Below the pieces are notes generated by a model. The model was not told the DNA's origin. It ran no database searches and saw only the letters and a list, made by a program, of their open reading frames with translations. Positions 6,106 through 14,196 of a stretch of DNA of 32,542 bases are shown here, in pieces. Every line of letters begins with the position of its first letter. Within the stretch, counting starts at the first letter, position 1. Position numbers and translations under genes: made by a program. The stretch is from assembly GCA_002347405.1 (NCBI GenBank), contig DDXB01000001.1, forward strand, positions 1 to 32,542, in the 5' to 3' direction. The stretch is from Rhodocyclaceae bacterium UBA2271. Its GTDB lineage: Bacteria > Pseudomonadota > Gammaproteobacteria > Burkholderiales > Rhodocyclaceae.

Positions 6106-9066
6106 CTAAGCCTGGGCCTGGTCGTTCGGAATAGTGCTGGCGGGGCTTTGGTCATGCCACCCCAGCAACTTTCCAAATTGCTCAGCGGCGATGGGCCGGG
6201 AAAAAAAGAAGCCCTGGGCAAGGTCACATCCCGCTGCCATGAGCAAGTCGCGTTGTTCGGCAGTTTCCACGCCTTCGGCAATCACCTTGATGCCGAGCTT
6301 GTGCGCCATGGCGATGATCGCTTCGCAGAGGGCGCGGTCTTCGGCGCTGAAGGCCAGCGTACGCACGACACTCTGGTCGATTTTCAGGAAATCGATGTTG
6401 TACTTGCGCAGATACGATAGCGACGAATAGCCCGTGCCGAAATCATCGATGGCCACCGCCATGCTTTCGTTGCGGAATTTGGCCATCTTGTCTTCGATGA
6501 TCGGCGAGACATGCAGCAGCACATCTTCCCTGATCTCGACCACCAGGCTCTGCCCGGGCAGCTTCATCTCCCGCATCAGATCGAACCAGCCGCGAGTAAT
6601 GGTGTTGTTGTTGAGAAACTGGACGGACGATTTATTGACGCTGATGCGGAAATTCGGGTCATGCTGTGCACGCCAGTGCGCGACCTGATCTGCCGCTTCG
6701 CGGAATACCCAGTTGCCGATCTGGATGATGATTCCCGTCTCTTCGGCAGTGGGGATGAAATCGCCGGGGTTGACCAGGCCACGCTCCGGGTGCTGCCAGC
6801 GAATCAGAGCCTCGGCCATTTGGATTTTTCCGCTGCCCAGTTCCACGATCGGCTGGTAGGCGATCCAGAACTGTTTCTCCGCCAGGGCGGTGTGCAGTTC
6901 CTTGCTGAGGAGCATTTTTGCTTGTGCCGCTTCATCCATCGACCGGATGAAGTAGCTGTAGCGGTTGCGTCCCTGACTCTTCGCTTCGTACATGGCCTGA
7001 TCGGCGTTCTTGATCAACTGGTCGGCATGGGTCGCGTCGTCCGGGTACAGGGTGATGCCGATGCTGGCCGACACATAGGCGATTTCGCCTTCCAGGAAGA
7101 ACTGTGAAGTCAGGCTCTGCAGGATGGCCTGGGCAATGCGGTCGATGCCGCGGGGGTCCTCCAGTTCGCTGAGGATGATGGTGAACTCGTCGCCACCAAG
7201 CCGCGCCACTGTGTCGGATTCGCGCACGCAGCCGGTGAGGCGCTGTGCCGCCTCGATGAGCAGCAGGTCGCCCTTGGCATGCCCCAGCGTGTCGTTGATT
7301 TCCTTGAAGCGATCCAGGTCGACGAACAGCAGCGCCAGCTGGCGGTCGGTGCGGTGCGCCTTCTTGATTTCCTGTTCCAGCCGGTCATGGAACATGCGGC
7401 GGTTGGGCAATCCGGTCAGGTTGTCGAAATTGGCCTGTTGCCAGATCAGTTTTTCAGATTTCTTCTGCTCGGTGATATCCGAGAACAGGGCGACGCGGCG
7501 GAAGGGTTTGCCGTCAGCGGCAAATGCCGTGTTGATGCTTAACCACTTGGGATAGATCTCGCCATTCTTGCGTTTGTCCCAGATCTCGCCCTCCCAGCCA
7601 CCGGTCCTGTTGATGGTTTCCCACATGCCCTGGAAGAAGGCCTTGTCGTGGTGCCCGGAATTGAGGATGCGGGCATTCTTGCCAATGACATCTTGCTGGG
7701 AGTAGCCGGTGGTGCGGGTGAAGGCCGGGTTGATGGCGATGATGTTGCCATCGGCATCGGTCACCATCATCGATTCGCTGCTGTTTTCGTACACCATCGA
7801 GGCCAGCTGCATTTCTTCCTGGACATGTTTGGCCTCGGTAACGTCGTCATAGACGCCAAGCAGGCCAACAACAGTCTGATCCATGCTGCGCAGCGGAACC
7901 TTTGAGGTCCGCAGGAAGACCTGCTGTCCTGCGGGCGTGTTGTGCGTTTCGTCGCAGGCCAGCCGGCTCTGGCCCGATTGCATGACCAGCAGGTCTTCGG
8001 TGCGGCGCAGCTCGGCCTGGTCGCGCCAGGCCAGTTCCGAGTCAAGCTTGCCAATCACGCCGGCGGCATCGGCTGCGCCGGCATCGCGGGCAAACGGCGT
8101 GTTGCAGCCCAGGTAGCGGGAGTCCTTGTCCTTCCAGTACACGCGCATCGGGATGGTGTCGATGACGGTTTGCAGCATGAGGTGCGATTCGGCCAGTCGT
8201 TGCATGTCCTGCTTGCGTTCCTTGTGGCGCCGGGAATAAGCCATGACGACATAGGCCAGAAAGACGGCCAGCAGCGGCAGCAGATATTTGACTGCGTCGA
8301 GCAACTCGGGCGGCTTGAATTCATAGGGGTTGAACCATTTATCGTGAAGGGCCGCATAGGTGCCGTTGGACTTGCTCAGCGCCAGCCCTTCATTCAACAG
8401 CGCCAGCAGTTCGGCGTTGCCCTTACTGACCGCGAAGGAGAATTTCTGGGTTGATCCGGCGGTTATCGGCAGCGCGACGATTGTTGTCAGGTTCAACTTG
8501 CGCAGGGTCTGCATGCCCACCAGTTTGCTGACGAACATGGCATCGTGCCGTCCCGTGGCGAGCAGACGCAGGCCATCGGCGGCTGCGGGAACGCGGATGA
8601 GGTTACTTCCCCAGCCTTTGCGAAGTAAGTATTCATGCGCAATATCGGCTTCCACGACAATGATCGACTTGTTCGCCAGGTCTTCCTCGCTGCGAATGCC
8701 CGAACTGTTCTTGCGGATGAAGATTGCCCCGTGCACCGTGGCGTGAGGCACCGTGAAATCGGCGAACTTGCTGCGTTCCTCTGACTGGGCCAGGTTGATC
8801 AGGACATCGATGCGGCCTTCCTTGAAGTCCTGCAGCAGCTCGTGAAACGGCTTGACGCGAATGACGTAGTCCAGTCCCATGTCGTGGGCCACGGCTTTCC
8901 AGAGCTCGACGGTGAAACCATCGGCAGTTGCGTCGGTATTGCCGGTAGAAAAGGGTGGGTAGTCGTGCTCGCTGCCAGCAATCAGCCGCTTTGCCGGAAT
9001 ACCCTCAGCGCAAGCTGCTCCGGCAAGGAGGAATGCACATACTGCGAAGAGCAGGCGGAGTGGCAT
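6106..9066 (-). CDS. Periplasmic sensor PAS-PAS-GGDEF-EAL protein
   Basis: This 986-aa cyclic-di-GMP enzyme senses a periplasmic small molecule. It has a signal peptide (residues 1-20, ending ACA), a solute-binding-protein type 3 domain (about 26-248), one membrane helix (about 257-277), two PAS domains (about 290-410 and 420-535), a GGDEF domain (about 545-705) and an EAL domain (about 715-970). The diguanylate cyclase motif GGDEF is intact at 624-628 and is preceded by a product-inhibition I-site, RESD at 615-618. The EAL motif (752-754), N811, E844, E847, D874-D875, K895, E931 and Q951 are all present, but the usual T of the E-x-T-E motif is R846. Both synthesis and hydrolysis are therefore plausible. 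The gene stands alone, without a clear promoter. Confidence 0.95.
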   Translation of the reverse strand: MPLRLLFAVCAFLLAGAACAEGIPAKRLIAGSEHDYPPFSTGNTDATADGFTVELWKAVAHDMGLDYVIRVKPFHELLQDFKEGRIDVLINLAQSEERSKFADFTVPHATVHGAIFIRKNSSGIRSEEDLANKSIIVVEADIAHEYLLRKGWGSNLIRVPAAADGLRLLATGRHDAMFVSKLVGMQTLRKLNLTTIVALPITAGSTQKFSFAVSKGNAELLALLNEGLALSKSNGTYAALHDKWFNPYEFKPPELLDAVKYLLPLLAVFLAYVVMAYSRRHKERKQDMQRLAESHLMLQTVIDTIPMRVYWKDKDSRYLGCNTPFARDAGAADAAGVIGKLDSELAWRDQAELRRTEDLLVMQSGQSRLACDETHNTPAGQQVFLRTSKVPLRSMDQTVVGLLGVYDDVTEAKHVQEEMQLASMVYENSSESMMVTDADGNIIAINPAFTRTTGYSQQDVIGKNARILNSGHHDKAFFQGMWETINRTGGWEGEIWDKRKNGEIYPKWLSINTAFAADGKPFRRVALFSDITEQKKSEKLIWQQANFDNLTGLPNRRMFHDRLEQEIKKAHRTDRQLALLFVDLDRFKEINDTLGHAKGDLLLIEAAQRLTGCVRESDTVARLGGDEFTIILSELEDPRGIDRIAQAILQSLTSQFFLEGEIAYVSASIGITLYPDDATHADQLIKNADQAMYEAKSQGRNRYSYFIRSMDEAAQAKMLLSKELHTALAEKQFWIAYQPIVELGSGKIQMAEALIRWQHPERGLVNPGDFIPTAEETGIIIQIGNWVFREAADQVAHWRAQHDPNFRISVNKSSVQFLNNNTITRGWFDLMREMKLPGQSLVVEIREDVLLHVSPIIEDKMAKFRNESMAVAIDDFGTGYSSLSYLRKYNIDFLKIDQSVVRTLAFSAEDRALCEAIIAMAHKLGIKVIAEGVETAEQRDLLMAAGCDLAQGFFFSRPIAAEQFGKLLGWHDQSPASTIPNDQAQA

Positions 9067-9254
9067 CTTTGAACACCGGCTGAGTCAATTCGTTTTGTCT
9101 TTTGAAATTATTTATGCATCTATAAAAGGAATCACTCTCATTGGTGCCAGCTTATCAGATGTCAATTAAGGTTTGTTGTGCGGCCGTAAATGGCTTCAAC
9201 TTCACAACTCCGTTTGCAGCAAAACAACAATAAACCTGACTAACAATATGGATA

Positions 9255-9467
9255 ATGGAAGTATTGCAAGAACATGGTTTTGTTCTGGAACATCATGGAT
9301 CGGTCAGTTCTACGCCAGATGCCATCTTTTCGCTCGACAACGGCATGGCAACCGCCCGCATCAAGGGCCTGGGGGGCGCGCTGCAATGGCGTGACGGAGC
9401 GTTGCATGTGCTCGATCCGGTCCAGGGTTTGTACGTCAAGGCGACCTTCCCGGCCGCGCCGCAATGA
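9255..9467 (+). CDS. Small hypothetical protein, 70 aa
   Basis: A 70-aa frame (MEVLQEHGFVLEHHGSVSS onward, with GMATARIKGLGGALQWRDGAL in the middle) reads like a beta-rich soluble domain and converges on the haemoglobin gene with a 4-bp gap. I do not recognise it. The ribosome site is poor. The frame on the opposite strand looks less protein-like. It may be real, but it is short and unsupported by context. Confidence 0.45.
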   Translation: MEVLQEHGFVLEHHGSVSSTPDAIFSLDNGMATARIKGLGGALQWRDGALHVLDPVQGLYVKATFPAAPQ

Positions 9468-9471
9468 GCGT

Positions 9472-9870
9472 TCAGGCGGGCTGTTCGGGCTGATTGCGCA
9501 TGAAGTCGGCCAGATCGCTCAGCTTCTTGTCCAGTGTGGCGCGCAAAGTCGTATCGGCGACCTGTTCGGCCAGCGCCTGCCGCATGCACAGCATCCACTG
9601 GTCGCGCTCCGCGGTGCCGATGGCGAAGGGCAGGTGGCGTCCGCGCAGACGCGGGTGGCCGAACTTCTCGATGTAGAGCTGCGGCCCGCCCAGCCAGCCG
9701 GAGAGGAACATGAACAGCTTTTCCTCGGAACTCGACAGCACGCGCGGATGCATCTTGCGCACGCCATAGGCTTCGGGCAGCGTGTCCATCAGTTCGTAAA
9801 AGCGCTGTACCAGCGCGCGCACGGCGGCCTCGCCGCCGAGTTGCTGGTAGTGGGTTGTGGGTGTGTTCAT
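9472..9870 (-). CDS. Group II truncated haemoglobin
   Basis: This is a 132-aa cytoplasmic haem protein of the 2/2 globin fold. It shows the group II pattern: LGGEAAVRALVQRFYELMD (about residues 11-29, with Y25 the likely B10 distal tyrosine), KMHP, FLSGWLGGPQLY, GHPRLRGRHLPF with H79 as the likely proximal haem ligand, and W92 as the likely G8 tryptophan. Such proteins bind O2 or NO and are linked to oxidative and nitrosative stress. It is monocistronic, with a palindromic repeat pair upstream (9903-9991) separating it from uup. Confidence 0.93.
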   Translation of the reverse strand: MNTPTTHYQQLGGEAAVRALVQRFYELMDTLPEAYGVRKMHPRVLSSSEEKLFMFLSGWLGGPQLYIEKFGHPRLRGRHLPFAIGTAERDQWMLCMRQALAEQVADTTLRATLDKKLSDLADFMRNQPEQPA

Positions 9871-9902
9871 GGTTTTACGTGATGAGCGATAAGGTTCAGC
9901 AC

Positions 9903-9991
9903 GTCATTCCGGGGCTGCCCACAAGGGCAGAACCCGGAATCCAGGAAGGTTTCAGACGTGTTTTCTGGATTCCGGCTTGCGCCGGAATGAC
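9903..9991. repeat. REP-type palindromic repeat pair
   Basis: Two inverted units occur: GTCATTCCGGGG... ending in GGAATCCAGG (9903-9945), and CTGGATTCCGGC-TTGC-GCCGGAATGAC (9965-9991). They form the common proteobacterial 'ATTCCGGCGCAAGCCGGAAT' type pair. The same family appears inside the restriction enzyme gene (16478-16537) and after the Hsp20 genes (24539-24605). Confidence 0.9.
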
Positions 9992-10010
9992 GATCTAATC
10001 AGTTGGGCTA

Positions 10011-11966
10011 TCAAGTGCTGGCGGATTGCCGCGCTTCAAGAGCCTCCCAGCGTTCCAGCAGGCCGTGCAGTTCGGCGTCGATGGCGGCCAGTCGCGTCGA
10101 CACGGCCTGTGCTTCCTGCGCGTCCTGGTACAGCGCCGGGTCTTCAAGGCGGGCGGAGAGGGTTTTCTGCTCGGTTTCGAGCGCGGCGATCTTCTCGGGC
10201 AGGGCTTCGAGTTCGCGCGCTTCCTTCCACGAGAGTTTGAGTGCGGGTTTAGCCACTGGTGGCTGGTCTTCACGCCGTCCGTCTGTTACGCGCCGTTCCG
10301 CCAGCGCCGACTTTTGCGCGGCACTGGTGGCGGCCTGCTGCGCGGCGCGTGCCGTGGCTTTCCGGTCGGCCTGATACGCTGCCCAGTCGCTGTAGCCGCC
10401 GGCATATTCGCGCCATGTCCCGTCGCCTTCGGCGGCCAGCGTCTGGGTGACGATGGCGTCGAGGAAGGCGCGGTCGTGGCTGACGAGGAACACCGTGCCG
10501 TGGTAATCCTGCAGCAGGTTTTCCAATAATTCCAGCGTGTCGATGTCGAGGTCGTTGGTCGGTTCGTCGAGCACCAGCACGTTGGCCGGGCGGGCGAACA
10601 GGCGCGCCAGCAGCAGGCGATTGCGCTCGCCGCCGGACAGCGATTTGACGGGAGAGCGGGCGCGCTGCGGCGCGAACAGGAAGTCGCCCAGATAGCCGAC
10701 CACGTGTTTGCGGGCGCCGCCAATTTCGACGTAATCCGAGCCCGGCGAGATGATGTCGGACAGCGTCGCCTCGGGGTCGAGCTGGGCGCGGAACTGGTCG
10801 AAATAGGCGACTTCCATCTTGGTGCCGCGCCTTATTGTGCCGCTGTCGGGTTCCAGTTCCCCGAGGATGAGCCGCAGCAGGGTGGTCTTGCCGGCGCCGT
10901 TGGGGCCGATCACGCCGATCTTGTCGCCGCGCTGGATGCGACAGGAAAAATCGCGCACGACATTTTTTTCGCCGAAGGACTTGTTGACGTGCTTCAGCTC
11001 GGCGACCAGCTTGCCGCTCTTGTCGCCGGTATCGAGCTGCAACTTGACCTGCCCCAGCCGATCGCGGCGCGCGATGCGTTCGGCACGCAGCTGGTCGAGG
11101 CGCTGCACGCGGAACACGGCGCGCGTGCGGCGCGCCTCGACGCCCTGGCGGATCCAGACTTCCTCCTCTTTCAGCAGCTTGTCGAAGCGCGCATTTTCCT
11201 TCGCCTCGTCGGCCAGTTCCGCTTCCTTGCGTTCCTGGTAGGCGGCGAAATTGCCGGGATAGCTGGTCAGCATGCCGCGGTCCAGCTCGATGATGCGCGT
11301 TGCCAGCCGGTCGAGAAAGCGCCGGTCGTGGGTGACGAACAACAGCGTGATGCCGGTTTCGAGCAGGTAATCTTCAAGCCACTCGATGGTGGCGATGTCG
11401 AGGTGGTTGGTCGGTTCGTCGAGCAGCAGCACCTCGGGCGCGACCGCCAGTGCCTGCGCCAGCGCGAGGCGCTTCTTCTGCCCGCCCGACAGTGTGCCGA
11501 CCCTGGCGTCGGCGTCGAGGTCAAAGCGCGTGATCACCTGTTCGGCGCGCGCCTCGTAAGCCCATACGCCCAGCGTTTCCATGTCGTGCTGCAAGGTCTG
11601 CAGGCGCTCCAGCAGCACGTCGTGGTCGGCGTCCGCTGCGGTCAGTTGGTGCGCCACATCGTGATAGTCGGCCAGGAGGCGCGCCGTTTCGCCCATGCCG
11701 GCGACAACGGCCTGAAAAACCGTCAGCGCGGGATCGCAGGGCGGCTCCTGCGGCACATAGCCAAGCTTGAGGGCGGGCTGGGTCCACAGCGTGCCGTCGT
11801 CGAGATGCGCCCGACCGGCCAGCGCCGCCAGCAGGGACGACTTGCCGGTGCCGTTCCGGCCGATCAGCGCGACGCGCTCGCCGGGATCAAGCTGGAACTG
11901 CGCGGCGTCGAGCAGGGGAACGTGGCCGTAAGCGAGACAGCCGTTATCGAGTTTGATGAGGGGCAT
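10011..11966 (-). CDS. uup: ABC-F ATPase, Uup type
   Basis: This 651-aa protein has two ABC domains and no membrane segments, as in the ABC-F proteins that act on ribosomes. Domain 1 has Walker A GRNGTGKS (36-43), signature LSGGQ (159-163) and Walker B LLLDEPTNHLD (180-190). Domain 2 has GPNGAGKT (354-361), LSGGE (443-447) and LVLDEPTNDLD (464-474). The basic linker lies at about 245-310. The C-terminal helical hairpin (about 575-645) is the DNA-binding coiled coil that marks Uup. The stretch QKSALAERR (about 551-559) just before it is encoded by a copy of the interspersed repeat. A decayed copy of its first 25 codons lies at 14245-14319. Confidence 0.95.
   Translation of the reverse strand: MPLIKLDNGCLAYGHVPLLDAAQFQLDPGERVALIGRNGTGKSSLLAALAGRAHLDDGTLWTQPALKLGYVPQEPPCDPALTVFQAVVAGMGETARLLADYHDVAHQLTAADADHDVLLERLQTLQHDMETLGVWAYEARAEQVITRFDLDADARVGTLSGGQKKRLALAQALAVAPEVLLLDEPTNHLDIATIEWLEDYLLETGITLLFVTHDRRFLDRLATRIIELDRGMLTSYPGNFAAYQERKEAELADEAKENARFDKLLKEEEVWIRQGVEARRTRAVFRVQRLDQLRAERIARRDRLGQVKLQLDTGDKSGKLVAELKHVNKSFGEKNVVRDFSCRIQRGDKIGVIGPNGAGKTTLLRLILGELEPDSGTIRRGTKMEVAYFDQFRAQLDPEATLSDIISPGSDYVEIGGARKHVVGYLGDFLFAPQRARSPVKSLSGGERNRLLLARLFARPANVLVLDEPTNDLDIDTLELLENLLQDYHGTVFLVSHDRAFLDAIVTQTLAAEGDGTWREYAGGYSDWAAYQADRKATARAAQQAATSAAQKSALAERRVTDGRREDQPPVAKPALKLSWKEARELEALPEKIAALETEQKTLSARLEDPALYQDAQEAQAVSTRLAAIDAELHGLLERWEALEARQSAST
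10291..10316 (-). repeat. Interspersed repeat inside uup
   Basis: CGCCGT-TCC-GCCAGCGCCGACTTTTG in the linker before the Uup coiled coil. It is read in frame as QKSALAERR and sits in a low-complexity AQQAATSAA linker, where an insertion would be tolerated. Confidence 0.85.
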
Positions 11967-11987
11967 GGGGCGCTATTCAAACACAGG

Positions 11988-12011
11988 CGCCGTATTGCCA
12001 GCGCCGACTTT
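11988..12011 (-). repeat. Interspersed repeat between uup and the DUF5615 fragment
   Basis: CGCCGT-ATT-GCCAGCGCCGACTTT. It begins at the stop codon of the DUF5615 C-terminal fragment (12011-12013), the same placement as the copy after the truncated toxin at 2178. Confidence 0.8.
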
Positions 12012-12235
12012 CAACGCAAATCTGTTTGTAACGGCAAGATGCGCAGGCGTGTTCGTTCCGGCTCGATGGTGACCAATGCACCGATTTCGAGTTCGTTGGC
12101 CAATTGCCGAAGTGCGACAAGCACTTGTTCCCCGACACTGTCATGGCTGAGGTTGTCTGAGCGCAGTTGCACGACACTCGGTTTCTGGCCATGAGTGACG
12201 GCAAGGATTGCGCCGAAATCAAGATCGTTGGTCAA
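12011..12235 (-). pseudogene. DUF5615 PIN-like toxin, C-terminal fragment
   Basis: The 74-aa frame (TNDLDFGAILAVTHGQKPSV, then QLRSDNLSHD) carries the second half of a DUF5615 PIN-like nuclease, including the acidic D-L-D motif of its active site. Its first codon, TTG, overlaps the stop of the N-terminal half as TTGA. A single full-length DUF5615 protein is about 115-125 aa, so the gene has been split by a frame change near 12233-12238. It is either a pseudogene or, less likely, a coupled two-chain protein. Confidence 0.7.
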
Positions 12236-12387
12236 TACACTTGATTGCCCTGTAGCGCTACGGCCATGACTTCGGTATCGGGTGCGTTCCCCGCGCCGAC
12301 ACTGGACCAGTGGACAGCATCATGACCAGCCGCCGCCAGAAACCCCGCCCACTTGGGAGAGAGGTTCATGTCGATCAGTAGCTTCAT
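12232..12387 (-). pseudogene. DUF5615 PIN-like toxin, N-terminal fragment
   Basis: This 51-aa frame starts MKLLIDMNLSPKWAGFLAAA and runs through HWSSVGAGNAPDTEVMAVA, the first half of a DUF5615 PIN-like toxin with the acidic residues D6 and D38/E40. The ATG overlaps the DUF433 stop as ATGA. It terminates at TGA (12234-12232) just where the family normally continues with V-x-T-x-D-x-DF, which is found in the next frame. The partner is the DUF433 antitoxin upstream. Confidence 0.75.
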
Positions 12388-12614
12388 GCCGCAGCTAGAA
12401 AAACCTCTCGTTCCTCGGCGCGCCAAGCCGCATAGCGCAGTGCTTGCGCAATGTCTTCATGTTCAAGGTAAGGGTAATCGTCGAGAATGTTCGCGATGCT
12501 TCGGCCTGAGCCAATCTGCCCGACGATCATGCCGACGGTGACGCGCATACCGCGAATGCACGGTTTTCCTCCCATGACAGCGGGGTCCTGAGTGATGCGC
12601 TCGAACGTTTTCAT
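12384..12614 (-). CDS. DUF433 family antitoxin
   Basis: This 76-aa protein reads MKTFERITQDPAVMGGKPCI, RGMRVTVGMIVGQIGSGRS, DDYPYLEHEDIAQALRYAAW, the whole DUF433 domain, a small helix-turn-helix-like fold. The ATG at 12614 was chosen because AAGGAAG lies six bases before it; an upstream TTG gives a longer frame without a ribosome site. DUF433 and DUF5615 genes form a known type II TA pair, with the antitoxin first and an ATGA overlap as seen here. Since the toxin gene is broken, the antitoxin is probably an orphan. Confidence 0.9.
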   Translation of the reverse strand: MKTFERITQDPAVMGGKPCIRGMRVTVGMIVGQIGSGRSIANILDDYPYLEHEDIAQALRYAAWRAEEREVFLAAA

Positions 12615-12721
12615 GGTGGCTTCCTTTGACAACTAGTGGCAGCATTGTACGGCTATGGCATCCATGGCGATCATTGTCGTTCTGGCAGTCCTTTAGTTTG
12701 CTTCAGGATCAGAACGACCGG

Positions 12722-13195
12722 CTATTTACCCGATCGAAGCTTGCGTAGCAGAGCGTCGAAGTCGTCGGGCGGGTTGCCGCTTTCCAGCATGCGCTGGAAC
12801 ATTGCGTAAGGGTCTGAGCTTGCGCCTTCCTTGCGCAGTGTGTCTGCATCGTTCAGCCAGACAAAGACGATGACCCGGTGCGACGACGAAAACTTGAAGA
12901 ACAGGCGCATGCGCCGGGGCAGGCCATGCCCCTTGGCCCGTCGCCAGTTCGCATAACGGTTGCCCAGTGTCTTGCCGAGGCGAAATTCCTTATGCTCGGG
13001 GTCGCGCGGCACAACTTCATGGACGAGACTCACCAGGGCGGCAAACAGCTTGACCTCGGGATGCGCCGCAAATTGTGCCGCATCGAGTTGAGCTTTGAGT
13101 GCCTTGACGCGTCCCCGCAAATCGCGCCAGCGTTGGTCGAAGAGTTCGCCGAACCAAAGTTGCCAGCCGTGGCTTTGCCGCGCGGCTTCAGTCAA
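12722..13195 (-). CDS. yhaV: YhaV-type ribonuclease toxin
   Basis: This 157-aa protein matches YhaV: an N-terminal HGWQLWFGELFDQRWRDLRGRV (about residues 9-30), then EHKEFRLGKTLGNRYANWRRAK, GLPRRMRLFFKFSSSHRVIVFVWLND and YAMFQRMLESGNPPDDFDAL. YhaV is a translation-dependent RNase of the RelE superfamily that is neutralised by PrlF. The start appears to be TTG, overlapping the prlF stop by eight bases (TTGACTGA). The length is normal and no damage is seen. The complex with PrlF would repress their common promoter at the palindrome 13514-13535. Confidence 0.93.
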   Translation of the reverse strand: MTEAARQSHGWQLWFGELFDQRWRDLRGRVKALKAQLDAAQFAAHPEVKLFAALVSLVHEVVPRDPEHKEFRLGKTLGNRYANWRRAKGHGLPRRMRLFFKFSSSHRVIVFVWLNDADTLRKEGASSDPYAMFQRMLESGNPPDDFDALLRKLRSGK

Positions 13196-13484
13196 TCGCC
13201 ACGCCTTTCACCAGTTCGAGGTCTTCTGCCGCGTCAGCGTCGGTATAGGGACTCAGCATTTCGGGATGGTTTTTCATGCGCGCGTCGAGCAGTGCCAGAA
13301 AAGGTGCCAGCGCGGGATCTTCCTGCATTTCCACCTCGGCTTTGACGAGATAAACCGCGCCGTTCTCGGCAACCCGATAGAGCACGCGGTCGTGCTTGTG
13401 CAAGCCCAGCACCTTGCGCACGGAATCGGGAATGGTGGTCTGGTAACGGGCGGTCAGGGTCGAAACGGCTTCGAGAACTGGCAT
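13188..13484 (-). CDS. prlF: PrlF antitoxin (AbrB-like)
   Basis: This 98-aa protein has an N-terminal swapped-hairpin AbrB-type DNA-binding domain (VSTLTARYQTTIPDSVRKVL, about residues 7-26, then GLHKHDRVLYRV) and an acidic C-terminal tail that binds YhaV. The ATG at 13484 is preferred over a GTG at 13493, since AGAGGTG lies six bases upstream of the ATG. A 22-bp perfect palindrome 29 bp upstream is the likely autoregulatory operator. It forms an operon with yhaV, antitoxin first. Confidence 0.93.
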   Translation of the reverse strand: MPVLEAVSTLTARYQTTIPDSVRKVLGLHKHDRVLYRVAENGAVYLVKAEVEMQEDPALAPFLALLDARMKNHPEMLSPYTDADAAEDLELVKGVAID

Positions 13485-13513
13485 GGCAAGCACCTCTTTG
13501 TCGGTTGGCTCAA

Positions 13514-13535
13514 TGGTAATGCAATTGCATTACCA
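13514..13535. promoter_or_regulatory. Perfect palindrome upstream of prlF (operator candidate)
   Basis: GGTAATGCAATTGCATTACC (13515-13534) is a perfect 20-bp palindrome, extended by T and A to 22 bp. It lies 29 bp before the prlF start. The symmetry and position fit the binding site of the PrlF-YhaV complex. Confidence 0.75.
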
Positions 13536-13612
13536 ATTCAAGCCGCTTTTAGCGCTGCGACGAGGTTCTTGTCGTGGAATGTTTTTTCATTGGCCGTGGG
13601 TTACGTTGCCCT

Positions 13613-13645
13613 GCCAGTCCCACGGGGATGTCCTTCGGTTACGCC
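13613..13645 (-). repeat. Palindromic element after the RelE toxin gene
   Basis: GCCAGTCCCACGGGGAT followed by CGGTTACGCC matches the element just downstream of the TetR gene (2748-2778) and its duplicate. All copies lie directly after a gene's stop codon, and TCCC-ACG-GGGA can pair. Confidence 0.7.
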
Positions 13646-13650
13646 AACTG

Positions 13651-13941
13651 TTACGAACGTGAGCGCCAGTAATCGGGATGGCGGCGCAGATGCATTACGG
13701 CAAGTATGTAGATCGTCTGCCCGTCGCATGCATAGAGCACGCCATAGGGAAAACGGTTGGCCAGCACCCGCCGAATGTCGCCATCAATCTGGGGCCAGGC
13801 GAGCGGCATGGTGACTGCGCGCTGGATTGCAGCGTGGATCTCGGCGGCAAAGTCGGCGCCCAGGCCGGTAGAGCGTTCTTCGTACCAGTCGATGGCGGCA
13901 AGAAACTCGGTTTCCGCCTCCGGGTGAAACAGAAAATTCAT
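13651..13941 (-). CDS. RelE/ParE-family toxin
   Basis: The 96-aa product has the full RelE/ParE layout: FHPEAETEFLAAIDWYEERS (about residues 5-24), the helical AEIHAAIQRAVTMPLAWPQ, then RRVLANRFPYGVLYACDGQT, IYILAVMHLRRHPDYW. The C-terminal basic stretch is typical of the catalytic or gyrase-binding surface. It overlaps the antitoxin stop as ATGA and looks intact, unlike the deleted ParE at 2178. It is the second gene of an addiction module. Confidence 0.92.
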   Translation of the reverse strand: MNFLFHPEAETEFLAAIDWYEERSTGLGADFAAEIHAAIQRAVTMPLAWPQIDGDIRRVLANRFPYGVLYACDGQTIYILAVMHLRRHPDYWRSRS

Positions 13942-14162
13942 TGTTCGAGACGGCGGCGTACCTTCTCGAAAACGGCTTCGCCGGGAATCGCCTCGACACG
14001 GCCGGATCGCATATCGTCAAGCCGCCGCCGGGCGACGGCCAGCCATGCCGCCGTGGTCGCCTCATCGGCGGGATTCAAGGTCTGGAGCAACGAATCCACC
14101 AGCCGGGCGCGCTCCTCCAGCGGCAGGGATGCGGCTTCGGTCATCAGGTCGGAGGTTTTCAT
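13938..14162 (-). CDS. Addiction-module antitoxin (TIGR02574-like)
   Basis: This 74-aa helical protein reads MKTSDLMTEAASLPLEERAR, LVDSLLQTLNP, then WLAVARRRLDDMRSGRVEAI, PGEAVFEKVRRRL. The SLPxEERxxLVxxLL opening and the RxxxxxxGxxxxxPGEEVFxxxR ending define the small 'addiction module' antitoxin family that pairs with RelE toxins. The ATG at 14162 is preferred to a GTG at 14168 because of the spacing to a weak GGAA ribosome site. Confidence 0.9.
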   Translation of the reverse strand: MKTSDLMTEAASLPLEERARLVDSLLQTLNPADEATTAAWLAVARRRLDDMRSGRVEAIPGEAVFEKVRRRLEQ

Positions 14163-14196
14163 GGGCACAAATTCCGGGTAGGGATAGGCGCTACCT

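Noticed and set aside
10704..12194. 496-aa open frame on the plus strand
   Set aside because: It is a shadow of uup; the minus strand holds two perfect ABC cassettes.
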